From Bacillus fonticola (GTDB lineage Bacteria > Bacillota > Bacilli > Bacillales > JC228): DNA of 64,000 bases. The stretch spans positions 2,182,711-2,246,710 of the forward strand of contig NZ_CP052135.1 of assembly GCF_012955605.1 (NCBI RefSeq), in the 5' to 3' direction. This document shows, piece after piece, positions 26,836 through 36,070 of the stretch (position 1 is the stretch's first letter; every line of letters begins with the position of its first letter). The notes under the pieces were generated by a model that saw nothing but the letters and a program-made list of their open reading frames with translations, ran no database searches and had not been told where the DNA came from. The position numbers and the translations under genes were made by a program.

Positions 26836-28551
26836 CTACAAAATGGCCTGATAATCTGCAACACGATTTCGCCCTTTTTGTTTAGCCCCCATATACATCG
26901 CATAGTCAGCATAACGGATGAGGGAAAGCGAATCGTCAACTCCATCCGTTGTGCAGGACACACCTATACTTACAGTGATCGACACCTTCACAATTTTTCC
27001 ACTTTCGTTCATGGATTGACGAATATAAAACGGTCTAGCAGAAACAAATTGACGAATTCTCTCCGCCATTTCGTGCGCTTGCTCCTTCCCGATATCTGGA
27101 AGTAATACAATGAATTCCTCTCCACCATACCGTGCTACTGTCCCCCGGCTTCCCACCATGCGGCGCAACCGTTCAGCAAGCTCAATTAGTACTTCATTCC
27201 CGCTTTGGTGACCATACGTATCGTTAATGCTCTTAAAGTAGTCTATATCTAATAGAATGAGAGATAATTGTTTTCTCTCACCTTCGTCTAGTTTTTGAAA
27301 TTCGTCTGTAAGGTACCTTTCAAAGTAACGATAGTTATATAGTTTCGTTAAAGCACAGCGCTCACTCTCATTTTTTGTTTTTTCGTAGTGCCGTGCATTT
27401 TCGAGAGCTACCGATAAATACGAACATAAAATATCAACGACCATGACTTGGTATTTATGAAATAAGCGCTTTTTCCTTGAGGCTAAAAACAAGACCCCCT
27501 TCACTTCCCCACTACGCAAAATAGGAACTGAAAGTACACTCTCTGCACCTGCTGGCATGTAACCTTTTACCACGCCTTCCCATTCCACTTTCGTTCCATA
27601 AATAACACTTTTACCAGTAGCCCAAACCATCCCGCTAATGCCTTCGTGTCGCTGCAACCTTTGCAAATCCTTCGAAGAGATATCCCCTTCTTCTAACACG
27701 CGTGAAACGGTTAATTCACGATCATTTACATCAAGAAGGTAAGCGAAATCAATTGGTAATAACGTAGATATCTTTTGCATAAACACGTCTAGTACCTCAG
27801 TGACCTTTAGACTCTGCGCGAGTTCGTGTCCAAATTCAGCAGCATTTTGCAAATAATCATTTATGTTTTCTGTATTATTATACATTTTCAATAGAAGAGC
27901 AACACAAATAAAGGGTACCCCGATTAGAAAGATAGACCAAGGACCTACTTCCGAAAGTAAAAAATAAACAACAAGTCCTAGAGGATACACAAGTAAAGTA
28001 CTAACCATCTCCCACACAAAATCTTTTCCAACAAAAGGTCGTTTCACCCCATGCATCCATCGAACTACAATATTAAGTAACACTTGATTTGTAATCGCAT
28101 AAATGAACATATAGACTAGTAGCAAAATATAAGTTAGTGTAGTAAGTCTTTCTTCCGTGCCCACTTGTCCACCCAATGAAATGTATACTACCGCGCTCAA
28201 TAAAGAAATCGAAAAAAACATAGCAGAGTTCAAGGGAAGTCGATAAAGTTCTTCAGGACGAATGCGTAAGCGAAACATAAGTAATATAGTGGCCAATTGA
28301 ACAAGTAACATTTCCACAAACAAGCCGTGCACCAATAACGTGGGCAAGCTGATTAATTGGATGAAAAATATCGTCGTCCCATTAACTACAATCGGGAAAA
28401 AAGCAATGATGCACATCATAAATAGGTAAGGAAGCCAGTCTACAAAGCTTCCAGATGGTGGCATCCATTGAAAAGTGACTACGAATCCAACAGGAATCGT
28501 AACTAGCCAAATTAGCCAGATTACTCGCTTCTTTGCTGCACTCAATTCCAA
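26836..28551 (-). CDS. Membrane-bound GAF-GGDEF diguanylate cyclase
   Basis: Predicted to make cyclic di-GMP from two GTP. The protein of about 571 residues has eight or so membrane helices (residues 10-225), a GAF domain (about 235-390, LAQSLKVTEVLDVFMQKIST ... VLSVPILRSGEVKGVLFLAS) and a GGDEF domain (about 405-565) with the active-site motif RYGGEEFIVLLP at 476-480. The RxxD inhibitory site five residues before GGEEF is missing (GSRG instead), so product inhibition through that site is not expected. TTG at 28551 is 8 bases after AAAGGGGG; an earlier TTG has no binding site. It faces the pilus genes and is not part of their operon. Confidence 0.88.
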   Translation of the reverse strand: MELSAAKKRVIWLIWLVTIPVGFVVTFQWMPPSGSFVDWLPYLFMMCIIAFFPIVVNGTTIFFIQLISLPTLLVHGLFVEMLLVQLATILLMFRLRIRPEELYRLPLNSAMFFSISLLSAVVYISLGGQVGTEERLTTLTYILLLVYMFIYAITNQVLLNIVVRWMHGVKRPFVGKDFVWEMVSTLLVYPLGLVVYFLLSEVGPWSIFLIGVPFICVALLLKMYNNTENINDYLQNAAEFGHELAQSLKVTEVLDVFMQKISTLLPIDFAYLLDVNDRELTVSRVLEEGDISSKDLQRLQRHEGISGMVWATGKSVIYGTKVEWEGVVKGYMPAGAESVLSVPILRSGEVKGVLFLASRKKRLFHKYQVMVVDILCSYLSVALENARHYEKTKNESERCALTKLYNYRYFERYLTDEFQKLDEGERKQLSLILLDIDYFKSINDTYGHQSGNEVLIELAERLRRMVGSRGTVARYGGEEFIVLLPDIGKEQAHEMAERIRQFVSARPFYIRQSMNESGKIVKVSITVSIGVSCTTDGVDDSLSLIRYADYAMYMGAKQKGRNRVADYQAIL

Positions 28552-28678
28552 TCGACGTTCCCCCTTTCTAGTCAAAAAGTCACAGACTTTGAAGATAGTG
28601 TAGCAAATAGATGAAGTTTTGTCACCAATTTTTCAGAAAAAAGGAAATGCTCTTATAGTAGGTGCATACTAATTTATC

Positions 28679-29959
28679 TCATATTAACGCTTGACGACAA
28701 TAAGAGATAAAGTAGAGAGAACCGGTTACAACGAGTACCTCATCAGCGTCAGCCTCAGCATACCAATCCTCTATCCATTGTACCGCATTTTCTGCCCATT
28801 CGACTGATTTCGACACGTTTTTTACTGTTTCTTTCGTAGCAGATCTTGGAAAGGGAAACGTAGTCCAGACAAGCCGATCGCTATGCTCCTGCAATTGAGA
28901 AGTCATGTTCACAAAAGGCTTATCCACTAAAGCCGAAAACAAAACCGTCACACGTGTACCTGCTAATCTAGTTGCCATTGTGTTTGTTAATGCGGCCACA
29001 CCTTCCTCGTTGTGTGCACCGTCAAAAATAATGGTTGGATGGTGACGAATTATTTCAAAGCGCCCAGGCCAACGGGACCGTTTCAATCCAATCTGAATTG
29101 CCTCTGGCGTTAACGCGTCAAATCCACGTTTTGCACATTCATGCAACAAGCGAATTGCAAGCGCGCCATTCGACACTTGATGTCTTCCTTTTAAAGACGT
29201 CTCTACTGCAAAAGACCAGCTTTGATCTTGGTAGAAGAAACGTTCTCCGATTTCAGTTGACTCTTGATAAGTTGCCGAGAATTCCGTCCCGATCTGCTCA
29301 CAATCTGTTCCAACAGACTTTGCGTGTTCAGCAAACAGGGTCACTACTTCCGGTTTTGTTTCTGTAGTCATGACAGGCACTCCTGACTTCATAATGCCAG
29401 CTTTTTCAAAAGCGATTTCCTTGATTGTATTTCCTAGAAACGCCATATGATCAAATCCAACGTTCGTAATGCCAGTGACAATGGGGGCCACTACGTTCGT
29501 ACTATCCAATCTACCGCCAAGCCCCACCTCAAAAAGCACAATGTCGACAGGATCCACATTCGTGAAGTAACGGAAAGCTATGGCTGTAATGCATTCAAAT
29601 TCTGAAGGTGCACCGAGAGTCGTTTGTTCAAGCTGTTCACTTGCCTCTTTTACTTCTTGAACGAGTGTGAACAGCGCTTCGTCACTTATGGGCGTACCAT
29701 TTGTTGAAATACGCTCCTGAAATCGTTCAATATAAGGCGAAGTAAACGTTCCCACACGGTATCCACTAGCTTGTAACGCTTCCCGCATCATCGTCACTGT
29801 CGATCCTTTTCCATTGGTTCCGCCTATATGTACAGCTCGGAGGCGTTTTTCCGGATTCTCAAAGTAGTTCATGAGCCACTCCATCCGTTCTAAGCCTGGT
29901 TTAATTCCTAGTCGAAGCCTGTTATGAAGCCACCCAATTGCCTCATCGACTGTTTTCAT
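28679..29959 (-). CDS. folC: Folylpolyglutamate / dihydrofolate synthase
   Basis: Adds glutamate to dihydropteroate and to folates. The 426-residue Mur-ligase-type protein has the P-loop HIGGTNGKGSTVTMM (near 44-58), the Omega-loop region TSPYIERFQERI, LFEVGLGGRLDSTNVV, and DGAHNEEG of the C-terminal domain. Downstream of valS as in B. subtilis, where comC follows it; here the cyclase and pilus genes come in between. Confidence 0.95.
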   Translation of the reverse strand: MKTVDEAIGWLHNRLRLGIKPGLERMEWLMNYFENPEKRLRAVHIGGTNGKGSTVTMMREALQASGYRVGTFTSPYIERFQERISTNGTPISDEALFTLVQEVKEASEQLEQTTLGAPSEFECITAIAFRYFTNVDPVDIVLFEVGLGGRLDSTNVVAPIVTGITNVGFDHMAFLGNTIKEIAFEKAGIMKSGVPVMTTETKPEVVTLFAEHAKSVGTDCEQIGTEFSATYQESTEIGERFFYQDQSWSFAVETSLKGRHQVSNGALAIRLLHECAKRGFDALTPEAIQIGLKRSRWPGRFEIIRHHPTIIFDGAHNEEGVAALTNTMATRLAGTRVTVLFSALVDKPFVNMTSQLQEHSDRLVWTTFPFPRSATKETVKNVSKSVEWAENAVQWIEDWYAEADADEVLVVTGSLYFISYCRQALI

Positions 29960-29999
29960 GTCGCTCTATCCCCTTTTGGTCCCTGCTATTTTAGAAATA

Positions 30000-30023
30000 G
30001 GGCGAACCTTATTCGGTCCGCCC
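30000..30023 (-). terminator. Hairpin between valS and folC
   Basis: Stem GGGCGGACC / GGTTCGCCC followed by TATTTCTAAAA on the minus strand; a weak terminator or attenuator inside the valS-folC unit. Confidence 0.5.
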
Positions 30024-30029
30024 TTCACA

Positions 30030-32675
30030 TTAATTTTCTTTTAGTTCTTGAATACGTTGTTGGACCGTATCGCGTTTCTCGACGTACTCACGCTCTTTGT
30101 TGCGCTCTTCTTCGACGATGTGTGCCGGAGCCTTCCCAATAAACTTTTCGTTGGCTAATTTCTTTTGCACTCGATCTACTTCACTTTGCCACTTAGCCAA
30201 CTCTTTTTCCAATCGAGCGACCTCAGCTCCCATATCGATTAAACCTTCTAATGGCAAAACAAGATCAACACCGGTGACAACGGCTGTCATCGCTTTATCA
30301 GGTGTTTCGACCGACGTTGCCATGACTAATTCACTCGGATTACAGAAGCGCTCGATGTATGATTCGTTTTTTTGAAGTACCGCAAGAATGTCATCATCCT
30401 TCGCTTGTAAGCGCAATTCAATTTGCTTCGACATAGGCGTATCCACTTCTGCCCGAATGTTTCGTACTGTACGAATGATCTCAACAAGAAGCTTCATTTC
30501 CCCAGCAGCGCGTTCGTTCGTGTAGCGCTCATTAACAGTTGGCCAAGCCGCTTCTGTTATTGATTCGCCATGATGCGGCAAATGCTGCCAAATTTCCTCG
30601 GTAATAAACGGCATAAACGGATGTAATAAACGCATCGTTTGATCAAGTACGTGCGCAAGTACAGAGCGGGTCGTTTTCTTTGCCTCTTCTTCTTCACCGT
30701 ACAAAGGAAGCTTCGCCATTTCAATGTACCAATCACAGAAGTCATCCCAAATAAAGTTGTATAGCGTTCTCCCCACTTCCCCAAACTCATAGCGATCCGC
30801 TAGTGAAGTGACGGTCGCAATGGTCTCGTTTAGCCTGGTTAAAATCCACTCATCAGCAACGGACTTTTTCCCATCGAGAGAAATTTCGTCTACCGTCATT
30901 CCGTCTAAGTTCATGAGTGCAAAACGAGATGCGTTCCAAATTTTATTGGCAAAATTCCAAACAGATTCGACTTTCTCCCAGCTAAACCGCAAATCTTGCC
31001 CAGGAGATGTGCCTGTAGAAAGGAAGTAGCGTAAGGAATCAGCACCGTATCTGTCGATGACATCCATTGGATCGACACCATTTCCTAACGACTTACTCAT
31101 TTTACGACCTTGCTCGTCGCGAACGAGTCCGTGAATCAGTACGTCTTGGAATGGGTGTTGTTCTGTAAACTCCACCGCTTGAAAAATCATCCGCGACACC
31201 CAGAAGAAAATGATATCATACCCTGTGACGAGGGAGCTCGTTGGATAGTAACGTTTGAATTCTTCATTATTTTCATCTGGCCAGCCAAGGGTTGAAAACG
31301 GCCATAAAGCGGACGAGAACCATGTGTCCAACACATCTGCATCTTGCGTCCAATTTTCTTCATCGGTCGGAGCTTCCATACCAACGTACACTTCACCAGT
31401 CTCATGATGATACCAAGCAGGAATACGATGCCCCCACCAAAGCTGCCGAGAAATACACCAGTCACGAATATTCTCCATCCAGCGTAGATACGTTTTCTCA
31501 AATCGATCCGGGACAAAGTTTACAGCCCCGTCTTGACCTTGTAAATCAACAGCGCGTTTAGCCAATGGCTCCATGTTTACAAACCATTGTGTAGACAAAT
31601 ACGGCTCAACGACCGCTCCACTACGCTCAGAATGCCCTACTGAATGCATGTGTTTTTCGATGTGGAAGAGTACACCATCCTCTTGAAGGTCTTTCACTAG
31701 TTGCTTTCGGCAAGCAAAACGATTCATGCCGCTGTATTTGCCAGCTTTTTCGTTCATTGTCCCGTCTTCGTTCATAACGAGAATACGCTCTAACTTATGG
31801 CGATTTCCGATTTCAAAGTCGTTCGGATCATGAGCTGGCGTAATTTTCACGGCACCTGATCCGAAATCCATATCGACGTAATCATCGCCCACGATTGGAA
31901 TTTCTCGTCCTGTAATTGGCAGGACGACTGTTTTTCCAATCAAGTGTTTATAACGCGTATCCTCTGGGTGAACGGCAACTGCTGTATCTCCGAGCATCGT
32001 TTCCGGACGCGTCGTCGCAATGTCAATAGACCCAGACCCATCAGACAGTGGGTACCGCATATGATAGAAAGCACCTTCCACATCCTTGTAAATCACCTCG
32101 ATATCTGAAAGAGCTGTCTTTGTATCCGGATCCCAGTTAATGATGTACTCGCCACGATAAATAAGGTCCTTTTCATACAGTTTGACAAACACTTGTCGTA
32201 CTGCATTTGATAACCCTTCGTCAAGTGTAAAGCGTTCTCGACTATAGTCTAGTCCCAAACCAAGCTTCGACCATTGCATTCTAATATGTTTGGCGTATTC
32301 ATCCTTCCACTTCCACGTTTCAGTGACGAAGGCATCACGTCCGAGGTCATAGCGGCTCTTGCCTTCCGCTTTTAACTTTTGTTCGACTTTTGCTTGCGTA
32401 GCAATTCCTGCATGATCCATTCCTGGCAGCCACAATACGTCATACCCTTGCATACGCTTCATACGAGTCAAAATATCTTGTAATGTCGTGTCCCACGCAT
32501 GGCCTAAATGAAGTTTTCCGGTAACGTTCGGGGGCGGGATTACGATGGTGTAGGGTGGTTTTGTCTCATCAGACTTTGCTTCAAACACCTTTCCTTTCAG
32601 CCACCACTCATAACGATTCTTTTCGACTGATTGCGGATCGTATTTTGTAGACAATTCTGTTTGCTGGGTTGTCAC
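30030..32675 (-). CDS. valS: Valyl-tRNA synthetase
   Basis: Charges tRNA-Val and edits threonine. The 881-residue class Ia enzyme has [14 protein letters not shown] (HIGH motif at 56-59), the CP1 editing domain ([17 protein letters not shown]), KMSKSLGN (KMSKS motif), an anticodon-binding domain, and a C-terminal coiled coil ([20 protein letters not shown]). Several start codons lie together (TTG-TTG-GTG); the GTG at 32675 has the best spacing from AAGGAGGTG. Controlled by an upstream T-box. Confidence 0.97.
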   Translation of the reverse strand: MTTQQTELSTKYDPQSVEKNRYEWWLKGKVFEAKSDETKPPYTIVIPPPNVTGKLHLGHAWDTTLQDILTRMKRMQGYDVLWLPGMDHAGIATQAKVEQKLKAEGKSRYDLGRDAFVTETWKWKDEYAKHIRMQWSKLGLGLDYSRERFTLDEGLSNAVRQVFVKLYEKDLIYRGEYIINWDPDTKTALSDIEVIYKDVEGAFYHMRYPLSDGSGSIDIATTRPETMLGDTAVAVHPEDTRYKHLIGKTVVLPITGREIPIVGDDYVDMDFGSGAVKITPAHDPNDFEIGNRHKLERILVMNEDGTMNEKAGKYSGMNRFACRKQLVKDLQEDGVLFHIEKHMHSVGHSERSGAVVEPYLSTQWFVNMEPLAKRAVDLQGQDGAVNFVPDRFEKTYLRWMENIRDWCISRQLWWGHRIPAWYHHETGEVYVGMEAPTDEENWTQDADVLDTWFSSALWPFSTLGWPDENNEEFKRYYPTSSLVTGYDIIFFWVSRMIFQAVEFTEQHPFQDVLIHGLVRDEQGRKMSKSLGNGVDPMDVIDRYGADSLRYFLSTGTSPGQDLRFSWEKVESVWNFANKIWNASRFALMNLDGMTVDEISLDGKKSVADEWILTRLNETIATVTSLADRYEFGEVGRTLYNFIWDDFCDWYIEMAKLPLYGEEEEAKKTTRSVLAHVLDQTMRLLHPFMPFITEEIWQHLPHHGESITEAAWPTVNERYTNERAAGEMKLLVEIIRTVRNIRAEVDTPMSKQIELRLQAKDDDILAVLQKNESYIERFCNPSELVMATSVETPDKAMTAVVTGVDLVLPLEGLIDMGAEVARLEKELAKWQSEVDRVQKKLANEKFIGKAPAHIVEEERNKEREYVEKRDTVQQRIQELKEN

Positions 32676-32727
32676 CAACAAACACCTCCTTCATTCTTGT
32701 AAGCGTTCATTATCAGTTGAGGAAAAC

Positions 32728-32982
32728 AAAAAAACGCCTTTCATCCAGTAAAGGACGAAAGACGACGCTTCGCGGTACCACCTTAATTCTCTACTTATCG
32801 AAAATAGAGCGCTCATTTGTGTAACGGACTTTTCATCCGGCTCCTTTTACTTAAGTTCAAAGGAGCAGCTTCCAGGCGACCTTCTGAAAAACTCTCAGTA
32901 AGAACCTTTCACCAGGCGGTTCTCTCTCTATAAAAGGAGTTGTTCATACTCTTCCTGTGCAACGCTTTTTATCATATAGATA
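32728..32982 (-). promoter_or_regulatory. T-box leader of valS
   Basis: The minus-strand leader contains the T-box sequence AAGGTGGTACCGCG (complement at 32771-32784), which pairs with the free acceptor end of uncharged tRNA, and ends in a terminator with stem CGTCTTTCGTCC / GGATGAAAGGCG (32735-32764) and TTTTTTT. Stem I occupies about 32830-32950. A GTC triplet in the segment GAAGGTCGCC (near 32880) could be the valine specifier; I assign it only tentatively. Confidence 0.92.
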
Positions 32983-32988
32983 TTTCAA

Positions 32989-33017
32989 ATAATAGCGTAT
33001 GTTTTCCCCCACGTCAA
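32989..33017 (-). promoter_or_regulatory. Promoter of the valS leader
   Basis: TTGACG, 17 bases, TATTAT on the minus strand, placing the transcript start near 32982, just before T-box stem I. Confidence 0.7.
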
Positions 33018-33325
33018 GTTTTGCATGTTTGTCACAGCGATGAGGAGGCTCAGCGCGGAGCCCGCGGAAAGCGAAGTGTATTTCCGGAGCGATATTAGAG
33101 CAACATGAATTTGCAGTATGTCGCATCATATAGCTGTTGTGCAATAAAGCTTTTCTCAAATAAAGCAACAACCTTTTAGAAAACAGACTTACATTTTATT
33201 GAATTGAGCGTCGATGTGTGATGCACTAGCTAAATTAATATTCCCGCGCACGTAAGAGTGGCAAGCACCATTTAGAGAAAACGCCCATACACTAGATACG
33301 AAACGTAGTAGAGGAGGAGCTACCA
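33018..33325. other. Gap between the valS promoter and a small membrane-protein gene
   Basis: About 310 bases. The left part (33039-33102) holds a fragment of a dispersed G+C-rich repeat; the rest is A+T-rich and shows no gene. The short open frames here translate into sequence without family likeness. Confidence 0.6.
33039..33102 (+). repeat. Partial copy of a G+C-rich Bacillaceae dispersed repeat
   Basis: GATGAGGAGGCTCAGCGCGG followed by AGCCCGCGGAAAGCGAAGTG and TTTCCGGAGCG matches, from memory, the right half of a repeat found in many copies in Bacillaceae intergenic regions (GAGGAGGCT..CCCGCGGAAAGCGAAGTG..GGAGCG). The left half (CCTGCGGGA..GACCCCGCAGGCG) is absent, so this is a remnant. 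It is far richer in G+C than its surroundings. Confidence 0.65.
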
Positions 33326-33517
33326 TTGCGTAAAAAGTACAATTCATACACCTTTCAAAATTGGATGAAGAATGCACGAGCCATTGCTCAGCAGTTAGTC
33401 ATCCCGTTTACTGTCTTCCAAGTCATTCGTACCGTTATTTTCCCTACAACATTTGATGTTTTACTGCTTGCCCTGTTCATTTTTATAGCTTTAGCCTTTT
33501 ATTATGAATGGTTGTAA
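33326..33517 (+). CDS. Small membrane protein of unknown function
   Basis: A 63-residue protein beginning MRKKYNSYTFQNWMKNARAI with a TTG start 8 bases after GAGGAGG. A basic, amphipathic N-terminal half is followed by one or two hydrophobic segments (LVIPFTVFQVIRTVIF; DVLLLALFIFIALAFYY). I do not recognise the family. The strong ribosome binding site, clean hydropathy pattern and isolated plus-strand position between two minus-strand genes support a real gene. Confidence 0.65.
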   Translation: MRKKYNSYTFQNWMKNARAIAQQLVIPFTVFQVIRTVIFPTTFDVLLLALFIFIALAFYYEWL

Positions 33518-33551
33518 GTCGCCTTTAAGTACGTGTTCAAATCATCTTCTT

Positions 33552-34604
33552 TTAGTCATTTGTTGAGGCGGCTTCTGCTGCTTTTTCTGCCTGCTCTCTT
33601 CTTTTTTGCTCTTCCTCTAACTTCATGACGACATATTCGATGTTTTTAAGTCTCCAGTGATATTCCTGCAACTTTCGCACATCTTCACGCTCATTTCGTC
33701 GTTCTTTTGGTCGTTGATAATACCGTTCTACAATATCAACGATCGGGCCAGGATGGGCTAAATAACTAAGAAACAAACGCATTTCTTCCTTCTGAAAAGG
33801 AGATGTTGCAAAATATGTTTGTAGCCAGGCAAGTACATCGTCGTGTTGAGTGGGTCTCGCGTGAAGCGTTCGTGCAAGAAAAGGAAGTAAATCATGAAGG
33901 GGTGAAGCATACTTTGCCTGTTCAAAATTAATAAAGTACCCAAGCCCTTTTTCATCATATAAAAAATGCTCTGGAGACAATTTACCGTGCACAAGTACGG
34001 ACCGCATGGTTTGCTTTTCTTCCATTAGTTCTTCCCAAACTTCTAACTGATTAATAGCAAACGTACACGCCTGGCGAATGTCGTTATAGTACATACAGTA
34101 AGTTAATTCAAAAGGTGACATGTACCACTGTTCTTCACAATACTCGACAAACTGCTCTAAAAACGTTCGCTGTGCCTCCCACGTTTGCTTCGTGGCTTCT
34201 GTATGTTCTTTCCGTTCTTCTTCTGTTACTTCTGTTTCCTGCTGACTTAGCACGTGCATTCTCGCCAACTCTCTAAACAACTTTTCATGCTTTGTCTGAC
34301 GGTTCTCCCCTGGAAGGTCATGTAGCCATGGCATCAAGTAGTATAAGTCGTTTCCTTGTAACACACCGTACCTTCCATCACGCGTCGGATAAACAGGCAC
34401 GATGCGATGGAAGCCCTTTTGGTAGAGCATTTGCAAATGGGACACAAAATCCATCCGTACGGAAGCGTCAATCCGCTTCAAAGCAAATAATCCCGATTGT
34501 GTATGCACTTTCGCAATCACACCTAGTGGTTCTATATACATCGGCTGAATACCATATTGCTGGAGAACGGTTTGTAATGCGTTTGTATCAGATGGTCTCC
34601 CCAT
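33552..34604 (-). CDS. ysxE: Spore coat protein YsxE (CotS family)
   Basis: Coat protein whose placing depends on SpoVID in B. subtilis. The 350-residue protein has an aminoglycoside-phosphotransferase/kinase-like fold with a degenerate catalytic loop (VLVHGKLSPEHFLYDE instead of HGDLHxxN) and no proper DFG equivalent (YFINFEQAKYA), so enzymatic activity is doubtful. The C-terminus is a charged coiled coil (EEQKRREQAEKAAEAAS). It lies 80 bases downstream of spoVID behind a terminator. Confidence 0.88.
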   Translation of the reverse strand: MGRPSDTNALQTVLQQYGIQPMYIEPLGVIAKVHTQSGLFALKRIDASVRMDFVSHLQMLYQKGFHRIVPVYPTRDGRYGVLQGNDLYYLMPWLHDLPGENRQTKHEKLFRELARMHVLSQQETEVTEEERKEHTEATKQTWEAQRTFLEQFVEYCEEQWYMSPFELTYCMYYNDIRQACTFAINQLEVWEELMEEKQTMRSVLVHGKLSPEHFLYDEKGLGYFINFEQAKYASPLHDLLPFLARTLHARPTQHDDVLAWLQTYFATSPFQKEEMRLFLSYLAHPGPIVDIVERYYQRPKERRNEREDVRKLQEYHWRLKNIEYVVMKLEEEQKRREQAEKAAEAASTND

Positions 34605-34645
34605 GTTCTCCCCTTCTTTCCAAACAAATAGTTATGTTCGTAAAA

Positions 34646-34676
34646 AAAGTGAGTGCTCATCATACTCACTCACTTT
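34646..34676 (-). terminator. Terminator after spoVID
   Basis: Ten-bp stem AAAGTGAGTG / CACTCACTTT followed on the minus strand by TTTTTTA. Read-through would be needed if ysxE has no own promoter. Confidence 0.8.
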
Positions 34677-34684
34677 TCACTACC

Positions 34685-35860
34685 TTATTTCACTACCGCC
34701 TGTGGGATGTATAACACTTGCCCTTCAAACACATCTTGAGTTGGTTCAAGCGAATTAACACGTAACAGTTGCTGTGCACTCACTTCATACCGTTCGGCAA
34801 GTGTATCTACCGTGTCTCCATCCTGCACGATGCACACTTTTAGTCGCGTCACCTCGTCTTCAGACTTTCTAGCAAAGAAGTCTGTTAGAGAGAGTGCCGA
34901 GGAAGAGGAAGAGCTTTCACTTTCGTCTTTAGACTTAGAGGCAAATTTAATTTCCTTGTGAGCCGGTGGGTACTCTTCGTATTCGTCCTCTACAATCGTA
35001 TACGCCCAATGATCCTCTTCAGAATCATCTTCATACGTGTTCTCATATGGAGCGTATGCATTTTCTTGCTCCTCATGTTCATATGCTTTAGCTTCAGAAG
35101 AAGAAGAGGACTCGTATTCTTCGTCATCATCGTCCTCGATCGAAGGCATCGGAACGACTCCATACGGTTTGTGATAGCTCCGTGTTGCCTCTACAAACTG
35201 CTGATCCTCTTCAGATAGTGATGATTCATTGTTTTCGTCCTGTACATAACTAGGCTGTGCATCCTCTTGTGAGGGAGGACGCTTCGCCTCAGCGGAAAAC
35301 TCCTCTTTCGTCCATGGAAACGTAGTTGGTGGTACAGGTTGGTCGACACTCGGCAAAGATAACGTAATTTCTTCTGCATGCTCAGCTGCTGTCGTCTCGT
35401 TTCTTTCCAACATATACGTTTCAGACTCTACTTGTTCAATAACCCCCGTTACGGTCAGGTCTGCCGTAAGTTTTATACAGTCGGCGACTGGAAATACATA
35501 ATCAAACGAATCCACACACACATCTAAGTCATACAAACTCTTCACACGATTGTTTGGAATCGTAATATCTACCGGAAACGCATGTGTAAAAGCACACGTC
35601 TCTTCACTAACTTCTCTTACCTCAACGTACCGATGTTGTGCATACGGTTCCTCTTCCTCATCCTCTTTCACTTCAGACACTTTCTTATACTCACCAGTAA
35701 GTTCCAAAGAACCACGAATAGCAACGTACTGATCATGTTCTTGAATCGTCACATTAGGCTCTAGAGATATGCTCTGTAAAATGTCAACGGCCTCTTGTCG
35801 ACCGAACCAAACGGACTCTTCTAAGGAAAAACGTAAATATGATGGCTTCCCTTGTGTCAA
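34685..35860 (-). CDS. spoVID: SpoVID spore coat morphogenetic protein
   Basis: Directs spore coat encasement and binds SafA and SpoIVA. The 391-residue protein has a conserved beta-rich N-terminal domain (to about residue 150; ISLEPNVTIQEHDQYVAIRG), a long acidic low-complexity middle (many Glu/Ser runs such as EDDDDEEYESSSSSE) and a C-terminal LysM domain (CIVQDGDTVDTLAERYEVSA ... EGQVLYIP). TTG at 35860 lies 8 bases after AAAGGAGG; an upstream in-frame start adds seven residues without a binding site. Encoded in the same window as its partner SafA. Confidence 0.94.
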   Translation of the reverse strand: MTQGKPSYLRFSLEESVWFGRQEAVDILQSISLEPNVTIQEHDQYVAIRGSLELTGEYKKVSEVKEDEEEEPYAQHRYVEVREVSEETCAFTHAFPVDITIPNNRVKSLYDLDVCVDSFDYVFPVADCIKLTADLTVTGVIEQVESETYMLERNETTAAEHAEEITLSLPSVDQPVPPTTFPWTKEEFSAEAKRPPSQEDAQPSYVQDENNESSLSEEDQQFVEATRSYHKPYGVVPMPSIEDDDDEEYESSSSSEAKAYEHEEQENAYAPYENTYEDDSEEDHWAYTIVEDEYEEYPPAHKEIKFASKSKDESESSSSSSALSLTDFFARKSEDEVTRLKVCIVQDGDTVDTLAERYEVSAQQLLRVNSLEPTQDVFEGQVLYIPQAVVK

Positions 35861-35902
35861 GAAGAATTCCTCCTTTCTCACCTTAAAAGACTTGTCGTTA
35901 CC

Positions 35903-35931
35903 ACTCTATGAAGGACATGGGTCTTTTATGC
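35903..35931 (-). promoter_or_regulatory. Candidate sigma-E promoter of spoVID
   Basis: GCATAAA, 14 bases, CATAGAGT on the minus strand, 43 bases before the start; same spacing as the candidate sigma-E sites of safA and spoIVFA. Confidence 0.65.
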
Positions 35932-36034
35932 CGAAAACTAAGCCGGAAAAAGGGAAGGGTGGAGTAGTGAAATGCAATCACTGTTTTCTGTGACCTTACA
36001 CTGTACTGAGTCCCTTTCCCCCAAAAAATCACAT

Positions 36035-36065
36035 AAAAAAGACGACGATATCATCTCGCCGTCTT
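36035..36065 (-). terminator. Terminator of the hem operon
   Basis: Stem TAAGACGGCGAGAT / ATCGTCGTCTT with TTTTTT following on the minus strand, six bases past the hemL stop. Confidence 0.8.
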
Positions 36066-36070
36066 ACCAC

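Noticed and set aside
32944-33171. A 75-codon minus-strand open frame upstream of valS
   Set aside because: Its middle is the translated G+C-rich repeat remnant and its start region overlaps the valS promoter; such frames arise wherever the repeat occurs.
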